Shown: positions 24,242-32,549 of the stretch, piece by piece
Position numbering within the stretch: position 1 is the first letter of the stretch
Layout: each line of letters begins with the position of its first letter
Assembly: GCF_003386285.1 (NCBI RefSeq)
Contig: NZ_QPNC01000036.1
Coordinates: 1-45,297, forward strand
DNA from: Nocardiopsis sp. FIRDI 009
GTDB lineage: Bacteria; Actinomycetota; Actinomycetes; Streptosporangiales; Streptosporangiaceae
DNA: 45,297 nt
Reading direction: 5' to 3'
Program-made: the position numbers and the translations under genes
Notes under the pieces: generated by a model
Seen by the model: the letters and a program-made list of their open reading frames with translations, nothing else
Database searches by the model: none
What the model was told of the DNA's origin: nothing

Positions 24242-25315
24242 ATGCGCGTACTTGTCACCGGTGGGGCGGGGTTCATCGGATCGCACGTGGCCGAGGCCCT
24301 GCGGGGCGCCGGGCACACGGTGGTGACCCTCGACGTCCTCCTGCCGCAGGCGCACGCGGGACGACCGCCGGGCGACGCGGGGGTCGACCTGGTGTGCGAC
24401 GTCCGTGACGGCGAGGCCGTGGAGCGGGCGCTGCGCGGAGTGGACGTCGTGTGCCACCAGGCGGCGATGGTGGGGTTGGGCGCGGACTTCGGCGACGCGC
24501 CGGACTACGTCGGCTGCAACGACCTGGGCACCGCGACGCTGCTGGCCGCGATGGCCCGCCGGGGCGTGCGTGACATCGTGCTCGCCGGTTCCATGGTGGT
24601 CTACGGCGAGGGGGCCTACACCTGCGCCGAGCACGGCCCGGTCCGGCCCGGACCGCGGCGGGAGGCCGACCTGGCCGCAGGCCGCTTCGACCCCCCGTGC
24701 CCCCGTTGCGGGGCGCCGCTGGACCCCGGTCTGGTCGGAGAGGACGCCCCGACCGATCCGCGCAACGTCTACGCCGTCACCAAACTGGCGCAGGAACACC
24801 TCTGCGCGGCGTGGGCGCGGGCGGTCGGAGGACACGCGATCGCACTGCGCTACCACAACGTCTACGGTCCCGGCATGCCGAGCGACACCCCGTACGCGGG
24901 TGTGGCGTCCTTCTTCCGTTCCGCCCTGGCCAGGGGCGAGGCCCCGCGGGTGTTCGAGGACGGCCGTCAGCGGCGGGACTTCGTGCACGTCCGCGACGTG
25001 GCCGACGCCAACGTGGCGGCGGTGGCGGCCCTCGCGGGACGGTCGGCGGGCGTCCTGTCCGCGTTCAACACCGGCAGCGGAACGCAGCACACGGTCGGTG
25101 AGATGGCGTGGGCGCTGGCGGAGGCGCACGGGGGACCGTATCCGGTGGTGACCGGCGACTACCGGCTGGGCGACGTCCGGCACATCACCGCGTGCTCCGC
25201 GCGCCTGACCGAGGACCTCGGCTGGCGCCCGCGTGTGGGCTTCGCCGAGGGCATGCGGGAGTTCGCGCGGGCGGGGCTGCGGGCCCGGACCGGGGCCGAC
25301 GTCCCGGTGCGGTGA
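24242..25315 (+). CDS. NAD-dependent sugar-nucleotide epimerase
   Basis: A 357-residue extended SDR. It starts with the NAD-binding motif GGAGFIGS (about 8-15) and has the catalytic YAVTK pair. An insert rich in Cys is inserted before the catalytic Tyr (FDPPCPRCGAPLDPG, around 152-166), with a further Cys before it (YTCAEHGPVRPG). This Cys-containing insert is known in dTDP-L-rhamnose 4-epimerase-like enzymes, so an analogous 4-epimerase is a reasonable guess. ATG 24242 is used; there is no clear Shine-Dalgarno and a leaderless message is possible (TAACGT at 24229). It opens the glycosyl/redox island to the right. Confidence 0.87.
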   Translation: MRVLVTGGAGFIGSHVAEALRGAGHTVVTLDVLLPQAHAGRPPGDAGVDLVCDVRDGEAVERALRGVDVVCHQAAMVGLGADFGDAPDYVGCNDLGTATLLAAMARRGVRDIVLAGSMVVYGEGAYTCAEHGPVRPGPRREADLAAGRFDPPCPRCGAPLDPGLVGEDAPTDPRNVYAVTKLAQEHLCAAWARAVGGHAIALRYHNVYGPGMPSDTPYAGVASFFRSALARGEAPRVFEDGRQRRDFVHVRDVADANVAAVAALAGRSAGVLSAFNTGSGTQHTVGEMAWALAEAHGGPYPVVTGDYRLGDVRHITACSARLTEDLGWRPRVGFAEGMREFARAGLRARTGADVPVR

Positions 25316-25384
25316 CGGGACCGCCCGCGTGTCGCGGGACATTCCTCCACCATCGGAGCCGTTTGACTACGTAGCGTAATTGTC

Positions 25385-26161
25385 GTGATCAATGAGCGAC
25401 ATGAGAGCGACGACTCCACCGGATGCCCCGACCAGGCCGCCGGGGCCCCGTCGGGAGAGCGCCGGCGGCCACCGGTGGACGTGATCCTGCCGTGCCTGGA
25501 CGAGGCGGCGGCCCTGCCGTGGGTCATCGAGCGCGTCCCCTCCGGATGGCGGCCGATCGTGGTGGACAACGGGTCCACGGACGGTTCCGCGCGCATCGCC
25601 GAACGGCTGGGCGCGGTGGTCGTCACCGAACCGCTCCGGGGGTTCGGGGCGGCCTGCCACGCGGGACTCCTCGCCGCCACCGCCGACATCGTCTGCTTCT
25701 GCGACTGCGACGCCTCGCTCGACCCGGCGCTGCTGCCGCGCGTGGTGGAGGCGGTGCGAGAGGGCGCCTCGGACCTGGTCGTGGGCCGTCGCCGCCCCAC
25801 CGGCCGAGGCGCCTGGCCCGCCCACGCCCGCGCGGGCAACGCGGCGGTCACACGGATGCTGCGCAGGCGCACCGGGGTGCGGCTCCGCGACATCGGTCCC
25901 ATGCGGAGCGCGCGGCGGGAGGACCTCCTCGGACTCGGTCTGACCGACCGGAGGTCCGGCTACCCCCTGGAGATGGTCGTGCGCGCCGCCGACGCCGGGT
26001 GGCGGATCGACGAGGTGGACGTCCCCTACCTCCCGAGGACCGGGGACTCCAAGGTGACCGGGACCTGGCGGGGGACGTGGACGGCGGTGCGGGACATGGC
26101 GTCGGTGCTGCGCGGCCCCGCGGCGCCAACCCCGGCGCGTTCGGCGGGGAGAGGCCGGTGA
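25385..26161 (+). CDS. Family 2 glycosyltransferase
   Basis: A 258-residue GT-A fold enzyme of the dolichyl-phosphate-sugar synthase-like group. Motifs: VILPCLDEAAALPWVIERV (about 33-51), the VVDNGSTDGS pocket and FCDCDASLDP for the DxD-like metal site. The C-terminus ends in a basic Arg-rich helix without a clear membrane span. It resembles transferase 2 of the rSAM/selenodomain-associated pair (TIGR04283-like). Start GTG 25385 has no obvious ribosome site; GTG 25475 would be a shorter alternative. It overlaps the next gene by four bases (GTGA), so translation is coupled. Confidence 0.85.
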   Translation: MINERHESDDSTGCPDQAAGAPSGERRRPPVDVILPCLDEAAALPWVIERVPSGWRPIVVDNGSTDGSARIAERLGAVVVTEPLRGFGAACHAGLLAATADIVCFCDCDASLDPALLPRVVEAVREGASDLVVGRRRPTGRGAWPAHARAGNAAVTRMLRRRTGVRLRDIGPMRSARREDLLGLGLTDRRSGYPLEMVVRAADAGWRIDEVDVPYLPRTGDSKVTGTWRGTWTAVRDMASVLRGPAAPTPARSAGRGR

Positions 26162-26829
26162 ACGGCCTCGGGGGGAACGCTCCGGCGACCGGGGCCGCGA
26201 CCCTCCTCGTCATCGCCAAGGAACCCGTCCCCGGCAGGGTCAAGACCCGGCTGACCCCGGAGTACACGCCCGAGGAGGCGGCCCGCCTGGCCGCCGCCGC
26301 GCTGTCGGACACGCTGAGCACCGTGCTGTCGCTTCCCGCCCGCAGGAGGGTGCTGGTCCTGGAGGGGCGGCCGGGGCCGTGGCTGCCGGACGGGGGGTTC
26401 GACGTGGTCCCCCAAGCGGGCGGTGGGTTGGACGAGCGGCTGGCCGCCGCGTTCGCCCGCTGTTCGGGCCCGACCCTGCTGCTGGGCATGGACACACCGC
26501 AGGTCACGGCAGGCGTCCTGGCCCCCGTTCTGGCCGCCGACGCCTGGACGCGCGCGGACGCGTGGTTCGGACCGGCCGAGGACGGCGGGTTCTGGGCGCT
26601 CGGTCTCGCGGCCCCCGACCCCGATCTGCTGCTCGGCGTACCGATGTCGACGGCGCGGACCGGTCGGATGCAGCGTCGGCGCCTGACCGCCGCGGGTCTG
26701 CGGGTGGCCGATCTGCCGGTCCTGGTGGACGTGGACACCGCCGCGGACGCCGTCCGGGTCGCGCGCCAGGCCCCGGGCAGCCGGTTCGCGCGGGCCGTCG
26801 CGGACCTGACGACGGGACTCGTGCGATGA
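26158..26829 (+). CDS. DUF2064/TIGR04282-type glycosyltransferase
   Basis: A 223-residue protein with the nucleotidyl-transferase-like motif LLVIAKEPVPGRVKTRLTP near residue 16. The central GMDTPQVT (DxP) and the GPAEDGGFWALGL motif match the DUF2064 family (TIGR04282, transferase 1 of the rSAM/selenodomain-associated pair). Members resemble cobalamin/molybdopterin guanylyltransferases and are thought to be glycosyl or nucleotidyl transferases. Start GTG 26158 overlaps the stop of the GT2 gene by four bases, and the gene ends in an ATGA overlap with the methyltransferase, so the three are one translational unit. Confidence 0.87.
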   Translation: MNGLGGNAPATGAATLLVIAKEPVPGRVKTRLTPEYTPEEAARLAAAALSDTLSTVLSLPARRRVLVLEGRPGPWLPDGGFDVVPQAGGGLDERLAAAFARCSGPTLLLGMDTPQVTAGVLAPVLAADAWTRADAWFGPAEDGGFWALGLAAPDPDLLLGVPMSTARTGRMQRRRLTAAGLRVADLPVLVDVDTAADAVRVARQAPGSRFARAVADLTTGLVR

Positions 26830-27689
26830 GGGCGGCCGAGACCGCCGCCTCCCCGGTGGACGTGACGGCGTGGCGGTGCGATCCGTACACCGAGGCGCTC
26901 GCCCGGGAGCGCGGTCCGCTGTTCCTGCGCCGCCCCGACGGGTCGACGCTGCCGTTGGACGTCGAACGCTGGTGCGGCGGGATCGACGCGGCCGACACGG
27001 CCGTGCTGGAGCGCTGCGAGGGCGGCGTCCTGGACGTGGGGTGCGGTCCGGGCCGACTGGTCGCTGCGCTGGCCGACCGCGGTCGACGGGCGCTCGGCGT
27101 CGACCTGAACCCGCTGGCCGTGGCGCACGCCAACGCCTCGGGCGGGCGGGCGCTGTGCCAGTCGGCGTTCGACCCGGTGCCGGAGGAGGGAGGCTGGCAC
27201 ACCGCTCTGCTGGTGGACGGCAACATCGGTATCGGCGGTTCCCCGGAGAGGCTGCTCGCCCGGGTGCGGGAGGTGGTCCGATCCGGAGGTCTGCTGATCG
27301 TCGAGGCCGCCGCCGAGGACGTCTGCGAGCGCATGACCGCGCGGCTCACCGACGGACGGGGAGGGGTCGGCGCCCCCTTCCCCTGGGCGCGGCTGGGGCT
27401 GCCCGCGCTGCTGCGCCTGGCGAGGCGGTCGGGGTGGTCCCGCGCCGACACGTGGGAGGTCCGGGAGCGCCGTTTCGCCGCGCTGCGCGCCGATCCCGGT
27501 GGGGCGGCGGGAGGGGCGGCGCCGGGGGCGGCGACGGGGGCGGCGACGCCTCAGGCCGAGCGGACGCCGAAGGAACCACGCGCGTACCGCACGGCCCCCA
27601 CCACCGCGGAGGCGGCGAACAGGAACGCGCAGACCAGCAGCCAGCGTCCGGCGAACGGGTGCCCGGGAAGCCCGCTCTTGGACAGGTAG
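26826..27689 (+). CDS. Class I SAM-dependent methyltransferase
   Basis: A 287-residue methyltransferase. SAM-binding motif I is LDVGCGPGRL (residues 68-77) and motif II is ALGVDLNPLAV. The last 65 residues are low-complexity Gly/Ala then Thr/Arg-rich (GGAAGGAAPGAATGAATP) and do not look like the conserved fold. This tail overlaps the C-terminal part of the convergent membrane-protein gene by 139 bases. I think the original stop was lost and the frame now reads through a GGCGGC-rich stretch; the tail could also be a genuine variant. The start ATG 26826 overlaps the DUF2064 stop by four bases. Confidence 0.8.
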   Translation: MRAAETAASPVDVTAWRCDPYTEALARERGPLFLRRPDGSTLPLDVERWCGGIDAADTAVLERCEGGVLDVGCGPGRLVAALADRGRRALGVDLNPLAVAHANASGGRALCQSAFDPVPEEGGWHTALLVDGNIGIGGSPERLLARVREVVRSGGLLIVEAAAEDVCERMTARLTDGRGGVGAPFPWARLGLPALLRLARRSGWSRADTWEVRERRFAALRADPGGAAGGAAPGAATGAATPQAERTPKEPRAYRTAPTTAEAANRNAQTSSQRPANGCPGSPLLDR

Positions 27690-28042
27690 GAGTCCGAGGG
27701 GCCGAGAATCAGGGGGAAGTAGACCACGAACAGCAGCGCCGAGACGACCGCGGGCACCCGCACGTGGTTGATGAGCCGGTTCCGCCTCCCGTCGCCGCCC
27801 TCCGCGTCCCGCCGCCTGCGGGCCAACCGTCCGGCCACGGCCTGCCAGGCACGGTCGACCAGGGTGTAGCAGGGGAGGAACACCAGGTCGTGGAGGACGG
27901 CGGCGCCGACGAACCACACCGCCACACCGAGGGCGTCGCCCGCCAGGAGCCGCACCCCCGCGTATCCGACGAGGGCGAAGGCCCCGACCATGAGCAGGAG
28001 GTGGGACACCGGGGCCCCGTACCAGCGCCGCAGGGCGCCCAT
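27551..28042 (-). CDS. Small membrane partner of Mo oxidoreductase
   Basis: A 163-residue protein with four hydrophobic segments: two in the first half, LHDLVFLPCYTLV, then VPAVVSALLFVVYFPLILG and WLLVCAFLFAASAVVGAVRYA. I do not recognise a defined family. ATG 28042 overlaps the last base of the upstream oxidoreductase stop (TGATG), with GGGGAGG upstream, so it is translationally coupled to that gene and may be its electron-donor or anchoring partner. Its 3' end is convergent with and overlaps the methyltransferase tail. Confidence 0.72.
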   Translation of the reverse strand: MGALRRWYGAPVSHLLLMVGAFALVGYAGVRLLAGDALGVAVWFVGAAVLHDLVFLPCYTLVDRAWQAVAGRLARRRRDAEGGDGRRNRLINHVRVPAVVSALLFVVYFPLILGPSDSYLSKSGLPGHPFAGRWLLVCAFLFAASAVVGAVRYARGSFGVRSA

Positions 28043-29397
28043 CACGCCTCCCCGAAGGTGAGGCGGCCGACCCACTTGGTGTTGTGCACGCCGGGAGCGG
28101 CCGGGACGATGACGCGGGCCGGGTACCCGTGGTCGAGGGAGAGGTCCGCGCCGTTGACGCGCAGGGCCAGCAGGGAGCGGGGGTCGCCGACCTGGTTGGC
28201 GCGCAGTGCGACGCGGGTGAAGCTCCCCGTGCGCTGGAGGGACTCCACGAACACCCCGACGGGACCCGCGGCCCCGACCAGGTCGGCCAGGTCGGCGAGA
28301 CGGACCCCGGACCACTCCTGGTCCCGGGTCGACCACCCCTCCACGCACGCGATCGGCAGCGCGGCGTCATGCTGGGGGAGGGCGAGCAACTCCGCCCTGC
28401 TGAGAACGGCCTCCGCCCCCGAACCGCGCACGGTCAGCCGCCAGGAGTCGCCGACGTCGCCCTCCCCGACACGGGCACGGGCCGCGGTGGTGTTGACGGG
28501 GAAGTCGTTGGGGCCGTCGCCGGAGAGTCTGCCCCGCGGAGCCAGCAGGGCGGTCGCCCGCAGCGGTCCGCCGACGCTCTGCCCCGCGGTCACCGCGAAC
28601 AGGGTCAGCGACCCCAGCCCCACCATGCCCAGTACCCCGGCGCGCGAGATGGTCGGGGGCGCGGGGCCCGGGCTGACGAGCCCGGACCCGCCGGGCGGTC
28701 CTCCCCCGGGGTCCTCCCCCGGGCCGGGTGGCGGGGCGCCTCGGCGTCCCCCGCCCAACGTCCGGACCATGACCGGCGCCTTGGTGGCGAGGTGGACGGC
28801 GAAACCTCCGAGGAACACCCACGAACCGTAGAAGTGCAGGACGTAGAAGGAGCCGGGGAAGACGTATTCGAGCTGGACGTTCAGCACCCCGGTGGCGAAG
28901 ACGAACAGCGCCCCTCCCACGAGGCACAGCAGCGACAGCCGTTCCAGGGAGTGGGCCACGGAACGGACCGGCGGCCAGGTGAAGAAGAGGGGGATGACCG
29001 ACCAGAGCTTCGCCAGCAGGACCGGAACCAGCACGATGCCCAGGGTGACGTGGAGTCCCTGGGTGAGCCGGTAGAGCCAGTGCGGGTCGGTGGGCCAGGG
29101 GAAGAGGTAGAACCCGAGCAGGCCCTTGCCCGGTGTCTTGTCGTTGACCGGGGACAGGTCGGGGTTGTACGCGGCGTACGACAGCAGCCCCGTGACCGTG
29201 ACGACCGTGATTCCGACGAGCAGGACCGCGCCCAGCACCGACGTCGTCCAGGGGCCGCGGGCCGGGCTGCGCCAGAACGCCGGGCGGGTGGGACCGACGG
29301 GCGGCCCCTCGCGCAGGAACGCCCGCAGACCGCGTGTCCGTCCCAAGCCGTCCCCGGCGGGGTCCGAGGCGTCGGTCCGGTCGGTGCCCTCGTCCAT
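28042..29397 (-). CDS. Cytochrome b/molybdopterin oxidoreductase fusion
   Basis: A 451-residue fusion. The N-terminal half (about 50-215) has four membrane segments typical of a cytochrome b561-like domain, with His residues in HWLYRLTQGLHVTLG and VLHFYGSWVFLGGFAVHLATK as haem-ligand candidates. A proline/glycine linker with one more hydrophobic segment follows. The C-terminal half (about 295-451) is a sulfite-oxidase-type molybdopterin domain; the Mo-ligand Cys is in LPIACVEGWS. Such proteins pass electrons between quinone and a periplasmic substrate. ATG 29397 has AGGAAGG upstream. It sits next to the glycosyltransferase-like gene but on the opposite strand, divergently. Confidence 0.9.
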   Translation of the reverse strand: MDEGTDRTDASDPAGDGLGRTRGLRAFLREGPPVGPTRPAFWRSPARGPWTTSVLGAVLLVGITVVTVTGLLSYAAYNPDLSPVNDKTPGKGLLGFYLFPWPTDPHWLYRLTQGLHVTLGIVLVPVLLAKLWSVIPLFFTWPPVRSVAHSLERLSLLCLVGGALFVFATGVLNVQLEYVFPGSFYVLHFYGSWVFLGGFAVHLATKAPVMVRTLGGGRRGAPPPGPGEDPGGGPPGGSGLVSPGPAPPTISRAGVLGMVGLGSLTLFAVTAGQSVGGPLRATALLAPRGRLSGDGPNDFPVNTTAARARVGEGDVGDSWRLTVRGSGAEAVLSRAELLALPQHDAALPIACVEGWSTRDQEWSGVRLADLADLVGAAGPVGVFVESLQRTGSFTRVALRANQVGDPRSLLALRVNGADLSLDHGYPARVIVPAAPGVHNTKWVGRLTFGEA

Positions 29398-29568
29398 GTG
29401 CGCCTTCCTCGATCCCTCGTCGCGCCGGGCCGCGCCCGCGACCATGGTAGGTCGGCCGATCCCCGCGCCCCCCGCAGCGAAACACGCTCCGAACAGGCGT
29501 TCTCCCGTCATCGGCGACACTCCGAGGGGCACCGTGGCTCCGCGGCGAGTGTGACCTAGGGTGGCGAC

Positions 29569-30963
29569 GTGAATCCGAGCGGCTACCAGAACCACGTGCG
29601 TGAGGCCGTCGGCGACGAGCGCGTGGGGCGTCGGCCCGACGCCATCACCGCGGTCGGGGCCGTGTTCCTGGTCGGGGTGGCCGCGGTCGTCGGAACCTCC
29701 ATCGAGCGCGCCGACGGCAGCCTGCACGTCGACTGGCCGCCGCTCTACGCCTCCTGGCTCCCCCACGCGGGGCCGGGAACCGTTCCCGCGCTCGCGCTGG
29801 CCGCGGTGGTGGTCCTCAACGGCCCCCACACGGCGCGGGCCCTCCCCTGGCGCCGCCTGGTGGCGGCCGGGTGGGCGGCGTCCGTGTCGTGGACGCTGTC
29901 CCTCGCCCTCGTCGACGGCTGGCGCGGCTTCGCGGACCCGTTGGAGTCCCCCTACGAATACCCGGCGTCGGTCGACCGCTTCGGTGACGTGGGCGCGGCG
30001 CTGCGCGGGTTCACCGGGCACATCCTCGTCGGACAGCCCGACAACTGGCCGACCCACGTGGCCGGGCATCCCCCCGGTGCGGTCCTCACGTTCGTCGCCC
30101 TGGACCGGGTCGGGCTCGGCGGCGGCGCGTGGGCGGGGATCTGGTGCGTCGTGGTCGGGGGTTCGGCCGCGGCGGCCGTCCTCGTCGCCCTCCGCGCGCT
30201 CGGAGCCGAGCGGGCGGCCCGGTCCTCGGCCCCGTTCCTGGTGCTGTTCCCCGGGGCGGTCTGGGTCGGCGCGTCGGCCGACGGCTACTTCGCGGCGGTG
30301 GCGGCGTGGGGTCTGGCCCTGCTCGCGGTGGCGGCGGCTCCGGACGCCCGGGCGCCCCGGGCGACGGCGCTCGCGGCCGGACTCCTGCTGGGGTGGGCGG
30401 TGTACCTGTCCTACGGGCTGGTCCTGCTCGCGATCCCCGCGGTGGCCGTCCTGGTGTGCGCGCGCACCGCCCGCCCCCTGGTCCCCGCCGTCGTGGGAGC
30501 GCTGTCCGTGGCCGCCGCCTTCACGGCTGCGGGGTTCTGGTGGTGGGAGGGGTACCGCCTGGTGGTGGAGCGCTACTACCAGGGTGTGGCGGCGGTCCGG
30601 CCGTACGGCTACTGGGTCTGGGCGAACCTGGCCAACGCCGTGCTCGCGGCCGGGATCGCCTCCGCCGCGGGGCTGCGACGGGTACTCTCCCTGCTGCCGG
30701 GCGAGGCGCGTGCCCTGCCGCGCGGGGGCACCGGGTCGGGCGCCGGCACGGTGGTCCTCCTCGTGGCGGCCGCGTTCTGCGCGCTCGCCGTCGCCGACCT
30801 GTCGGGGATGAGCAAGGGCGAGACGGAGCGTATCTGGCTGCCCTTCCTCGTGTGGCTCGTCCCCGCCGCCGCCCTGCTGCCGCACCGCGACCACCGCGTG
30901 TGGCTCGCGCTCCAGGCCGCGACCGCCCTCCTCGTCAACCATCTGTTGCGCACCGGATGGTGA
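29569..30963 (+). CDS. Polytopic glycosyltransferase-like membrane protein
   Basis: A 464-residue protein with about eleven hydrophobic segments. It looks like a GT-C-type integral membrane glycosyltransferase. An extracellular loop at about 115-165 (DPLESPYEYPASVDRFGDVG...HILVGQPDNWPTHVAGHPPG) carries the acidic and aromatic residues typical of GT-C catalytic loops. A definite family was not recognised. GTG 29569 follows AGGGTGG. With the GT2 and DUF2064 genes to the left it completes a set for building and attaching a lipid-linked or surface glycan; this is inference from gene content. Confidence 0.7.
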   Translation: MNPSGYQNHVREAVGDERVGRRPDAITAVGAVFLVGVAAVVGTSIERADGSLHVDWPPLYASWLPHAGPGTVPALALAAVVVLNGPHTARALPWRRLVAAGWAASVSWTLSLALVDGWRGFADPLESPYEYPASVDRFGDVGAALRGFTGHILVGQPDNWPTHVAGHPPGAVLTFVALDRVGLGGGAWAGIWCVVVGGSAAAAVLVALRALGAERAARSSAPFLVLFPGAVWVGASADGYFAAVAAWGLALLAVAAAPDARAPRATALAAGLLLGWAVYLSYGLVLLAIPAVAVLVCARTARPLVPAVVGALSVAAAFTAAGFWWWEGYRLVVERYYQGVAAVRPYGYWVWANLANAVLAAGIASAAGLRRVLSLLPGEARALPRGGTGSGAGTVVLLVAAAFCALAVADLSGMSKGETERIWLPFLVWLVPAAALLPHRDHRVWLALQAATALLVNHLLRTGW

Positions 30964-31358
30964 GGAACGCACGAGAGACGTCCCGCGCGGGGGCGCCCCC
31001 GGCTTCTGTCGTGGGCCCGGCGGAGACCGGGTCATCGACTACGCCTCGGCCGAGGAGGGCGCGCCCGTGGGAGATGACGAACCGAACGCCGTAAGGTTGT
31101 CGTCTGTTCTGTGCAGATTCGACAAATATATGGCTCGGTGTGACATGCGTAATGTTATGTCTTCTTCATCGCGGCTTGCCTTTCCGGAGTCCGGTCACGT
31201 TTAGGGTCCCCGTCGTGGTACTCGGTTCCAACGCCGTCCGCCCAACCTGACCTGCGCCTTCCCCATCCCCCCGGGAGAGGGTGCGTCGTATCCCCACACT
31301 CCCGGTGCGAGAGACACGGCCCGGGCTGATCCGAATGAGGCTTCCCTTGAGTTTCCCC
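30964..31358. other. Spacer before surface protein gene
   Basis: About 395 bases without a supportable gene. The part at 31100-31150 is AT-rich with ATATATGG- and TAATGTTATG-like sequence, probably the promoter region of the LAxTG protein. No RNA gene or repeat was recognised. Confidence 0.45.
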
Positions 31359-32483
31359 ATGTCCGTACGTCGTCTGTTCCAGGGCGGTGTCACTTTCGTC
31401 GCCGCCGGAGCCCTCGGCGTCGCGGCCGTCTCTCCGGCCCACGCCGAGAATGGCGAGGTCGGCTACGCGCGATCGCACAACGCTGGTGAAGGCGTCATCA
31501 CGGGGTTCTACCCGAGAGGGGGCGACGTCGGTGGATACGGCGGACCCCTGTACGGTGGCGAGCTGTTCGTCGACTCCATCAACAGCCACGTCGTGGATGT
31601 GGAGGAGGACGAGCTCCGTGCGCGGGTGATGTTCCGAGAGCTCCGTGTCGAGCTCACCGAGGCCGACGTCGAGGCCATGCGTGCGGAGGCCGAGGGGGGT
31701 GTGTCCCAGCCCGGGCTGGAGAACCCCGAGGTCGAGGGTTCCGACGACGTCGTCCTCCAGGCGACCTACACCGACACCGACATCCTGGTGGAGCAGAACT
31801 GGGCTGGTGAGAGGGGGTACTCCCACAACCCGGGTACCGAGTCCGTCGAGGTGAACGAGCTCGGCGCCGAGATCTCCTTCAGTGCCCGGACGTCCCCCTG
31901 GCACGACACGATCGTGGAGGAGTCGCTCCGGTGGCAGGGGATCGCCCCGGAACAGGAGCTGTGGGGCGGGGTACAGACCCTGGACCTGGTCGTGAGCTTC
32001 CCCGACGAGGGTTTCAGCGTCTCCTACGAGGTCGGAGAGGTCATCGTCGCCTCGGACACCGACCCTGCCACCACCGGGGACGGCGGTGGTGACGAGGACA
32101 CCGGGGGAGAGGACGAGCAGGAGGGCGGTTCCGGGGGCGACGGCTCCGACCAGGGCGGTTCCGAAGACGAGGGTTCCGGCCAGGACGGCTCCGAAGACGA
32201 GGGTTCCGGCCAGGACGGCTCCGAAGACGGGGGTTCCGGCCAGGACGGCTCTGAGGACGACGGCTCCGGGAACGGAGAGGAGCCGGAGACCGAGAACGAC
32301 CGCGACGTCGCCGAGGAGAGCCCCGAGGCCGGGTCCGACGGTCCCCTCGCCCAGACGGGCAGCCCGGTCGTGGGCCTGGTCGCGGCCGGTTCGGTCATCG
32401 CCGTCGGCGGTGCCACGGCCGTCTACCTGGCTCGTCGGAAGAAGGCGGCCTCCTCGACCGCTGAGGGCTCTGACGAGAACTGA
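31359..32483 (+). CDS. LAxTG-anchored surface protein
   Basis: A 374-residue cell-wall protein. The signal sequence (MSVRRLFQGG...SPAHA, about 1-30) leads into a Glu/Val-rich extracellular domain of about 210 residues that I do not recognise. An acidic low-complexity spacer follows, including three and a half copies of a 10-residue Ser/Glu/Asp/Gly repeat. Then come a class E sortase signal LAQTGSP, a hydrophobic span and a basic tail (ARRKK). The start is uncertain: ATG 31359 gives a compact signal peptide, while ATG 31335 and GTG 31281 are in frame and have weak ribosome sites. It stands alone, followed by a terminator. Confidence 0.85.
   Translation: MSVRRLFQGGVTFVAAGALGVAAVSPAHAENGEVGYARSHNAGEGVITGFYPRGGDVGGYGGPLYGGELFVDSINSHVVDVEEDELRARVMFRELRVELTEADVEAMRAEAEGGVSQPGLENPEVEGSDDVVLQATYTDTDILVEQNWAGERGYSHNPGTESVEVNELGAEISFSARTSPWHDTIVEESLRWQGIAPEQELWGGVQTLDLVVSFPDEGFSVSYEVGEVIVASDTDPATTGDGGGDEDTGGEDEQEGGSGGDGSDQGGSEDEGSGQDGSEDEGSGQDGSEDGGSGQDGSEDDGSGNGEEPETENDRDVAEESPEAGSDGPLAQTGSPVVGLVAAGSVIAVGGATAVYLARRKKAASSTAEGSDEN
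32161..32250 (+). repeat. 30-bp tandem repeat in surface protein gene
   Basis: Three tandem copies of a 30-base unit (32161-32190, 32191-32220, 32221-32250), the third with one base changed, then a degenerate fourth. Each copy encodes ten residues (SEDEGSGQDG-type). It sits in the acidic wall-spanning spacer. Near identity suggests recent expansion and probable copy-number variation. Confidence 0.9.
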
Positions 32484-32508
32484 GCGGAAGCGGACATCCG
32501 ACCTCGAC

Positions 32509-32548
32509 GCGGCGCCCGGGGCTCGTTCCTCGGGCGCCGCCGCGTTTT
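32509..32548 (+). terminator. Intrinsic terminator after surface protein
   Basis: GCGGCGCCCG (32509-32518) pairs perfectly with CGGGCGCCGC (32531-32540) around a 12-base loop. CGCG and TTTT (to 32548) follow. It lies 25 bases after the stop of the surface protein and just before the end of the convergent pentapeptide gene. Confidence 0.8.
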
Positions 32549-32549
32549 C

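Noticed and set aside
31155..31904. 249-codon minus-strand frame opposite the surface protein
   Set aside because: Antisense shadow. The plus-strand frame has a signal peptide, repeats and a sortase signal.
32161..32250. Regular 30-bp repeats as a CRISPR array
   Set aside because: The units are contiguous without spacers and encode a ten-residue repeat in frame in a surface protein.
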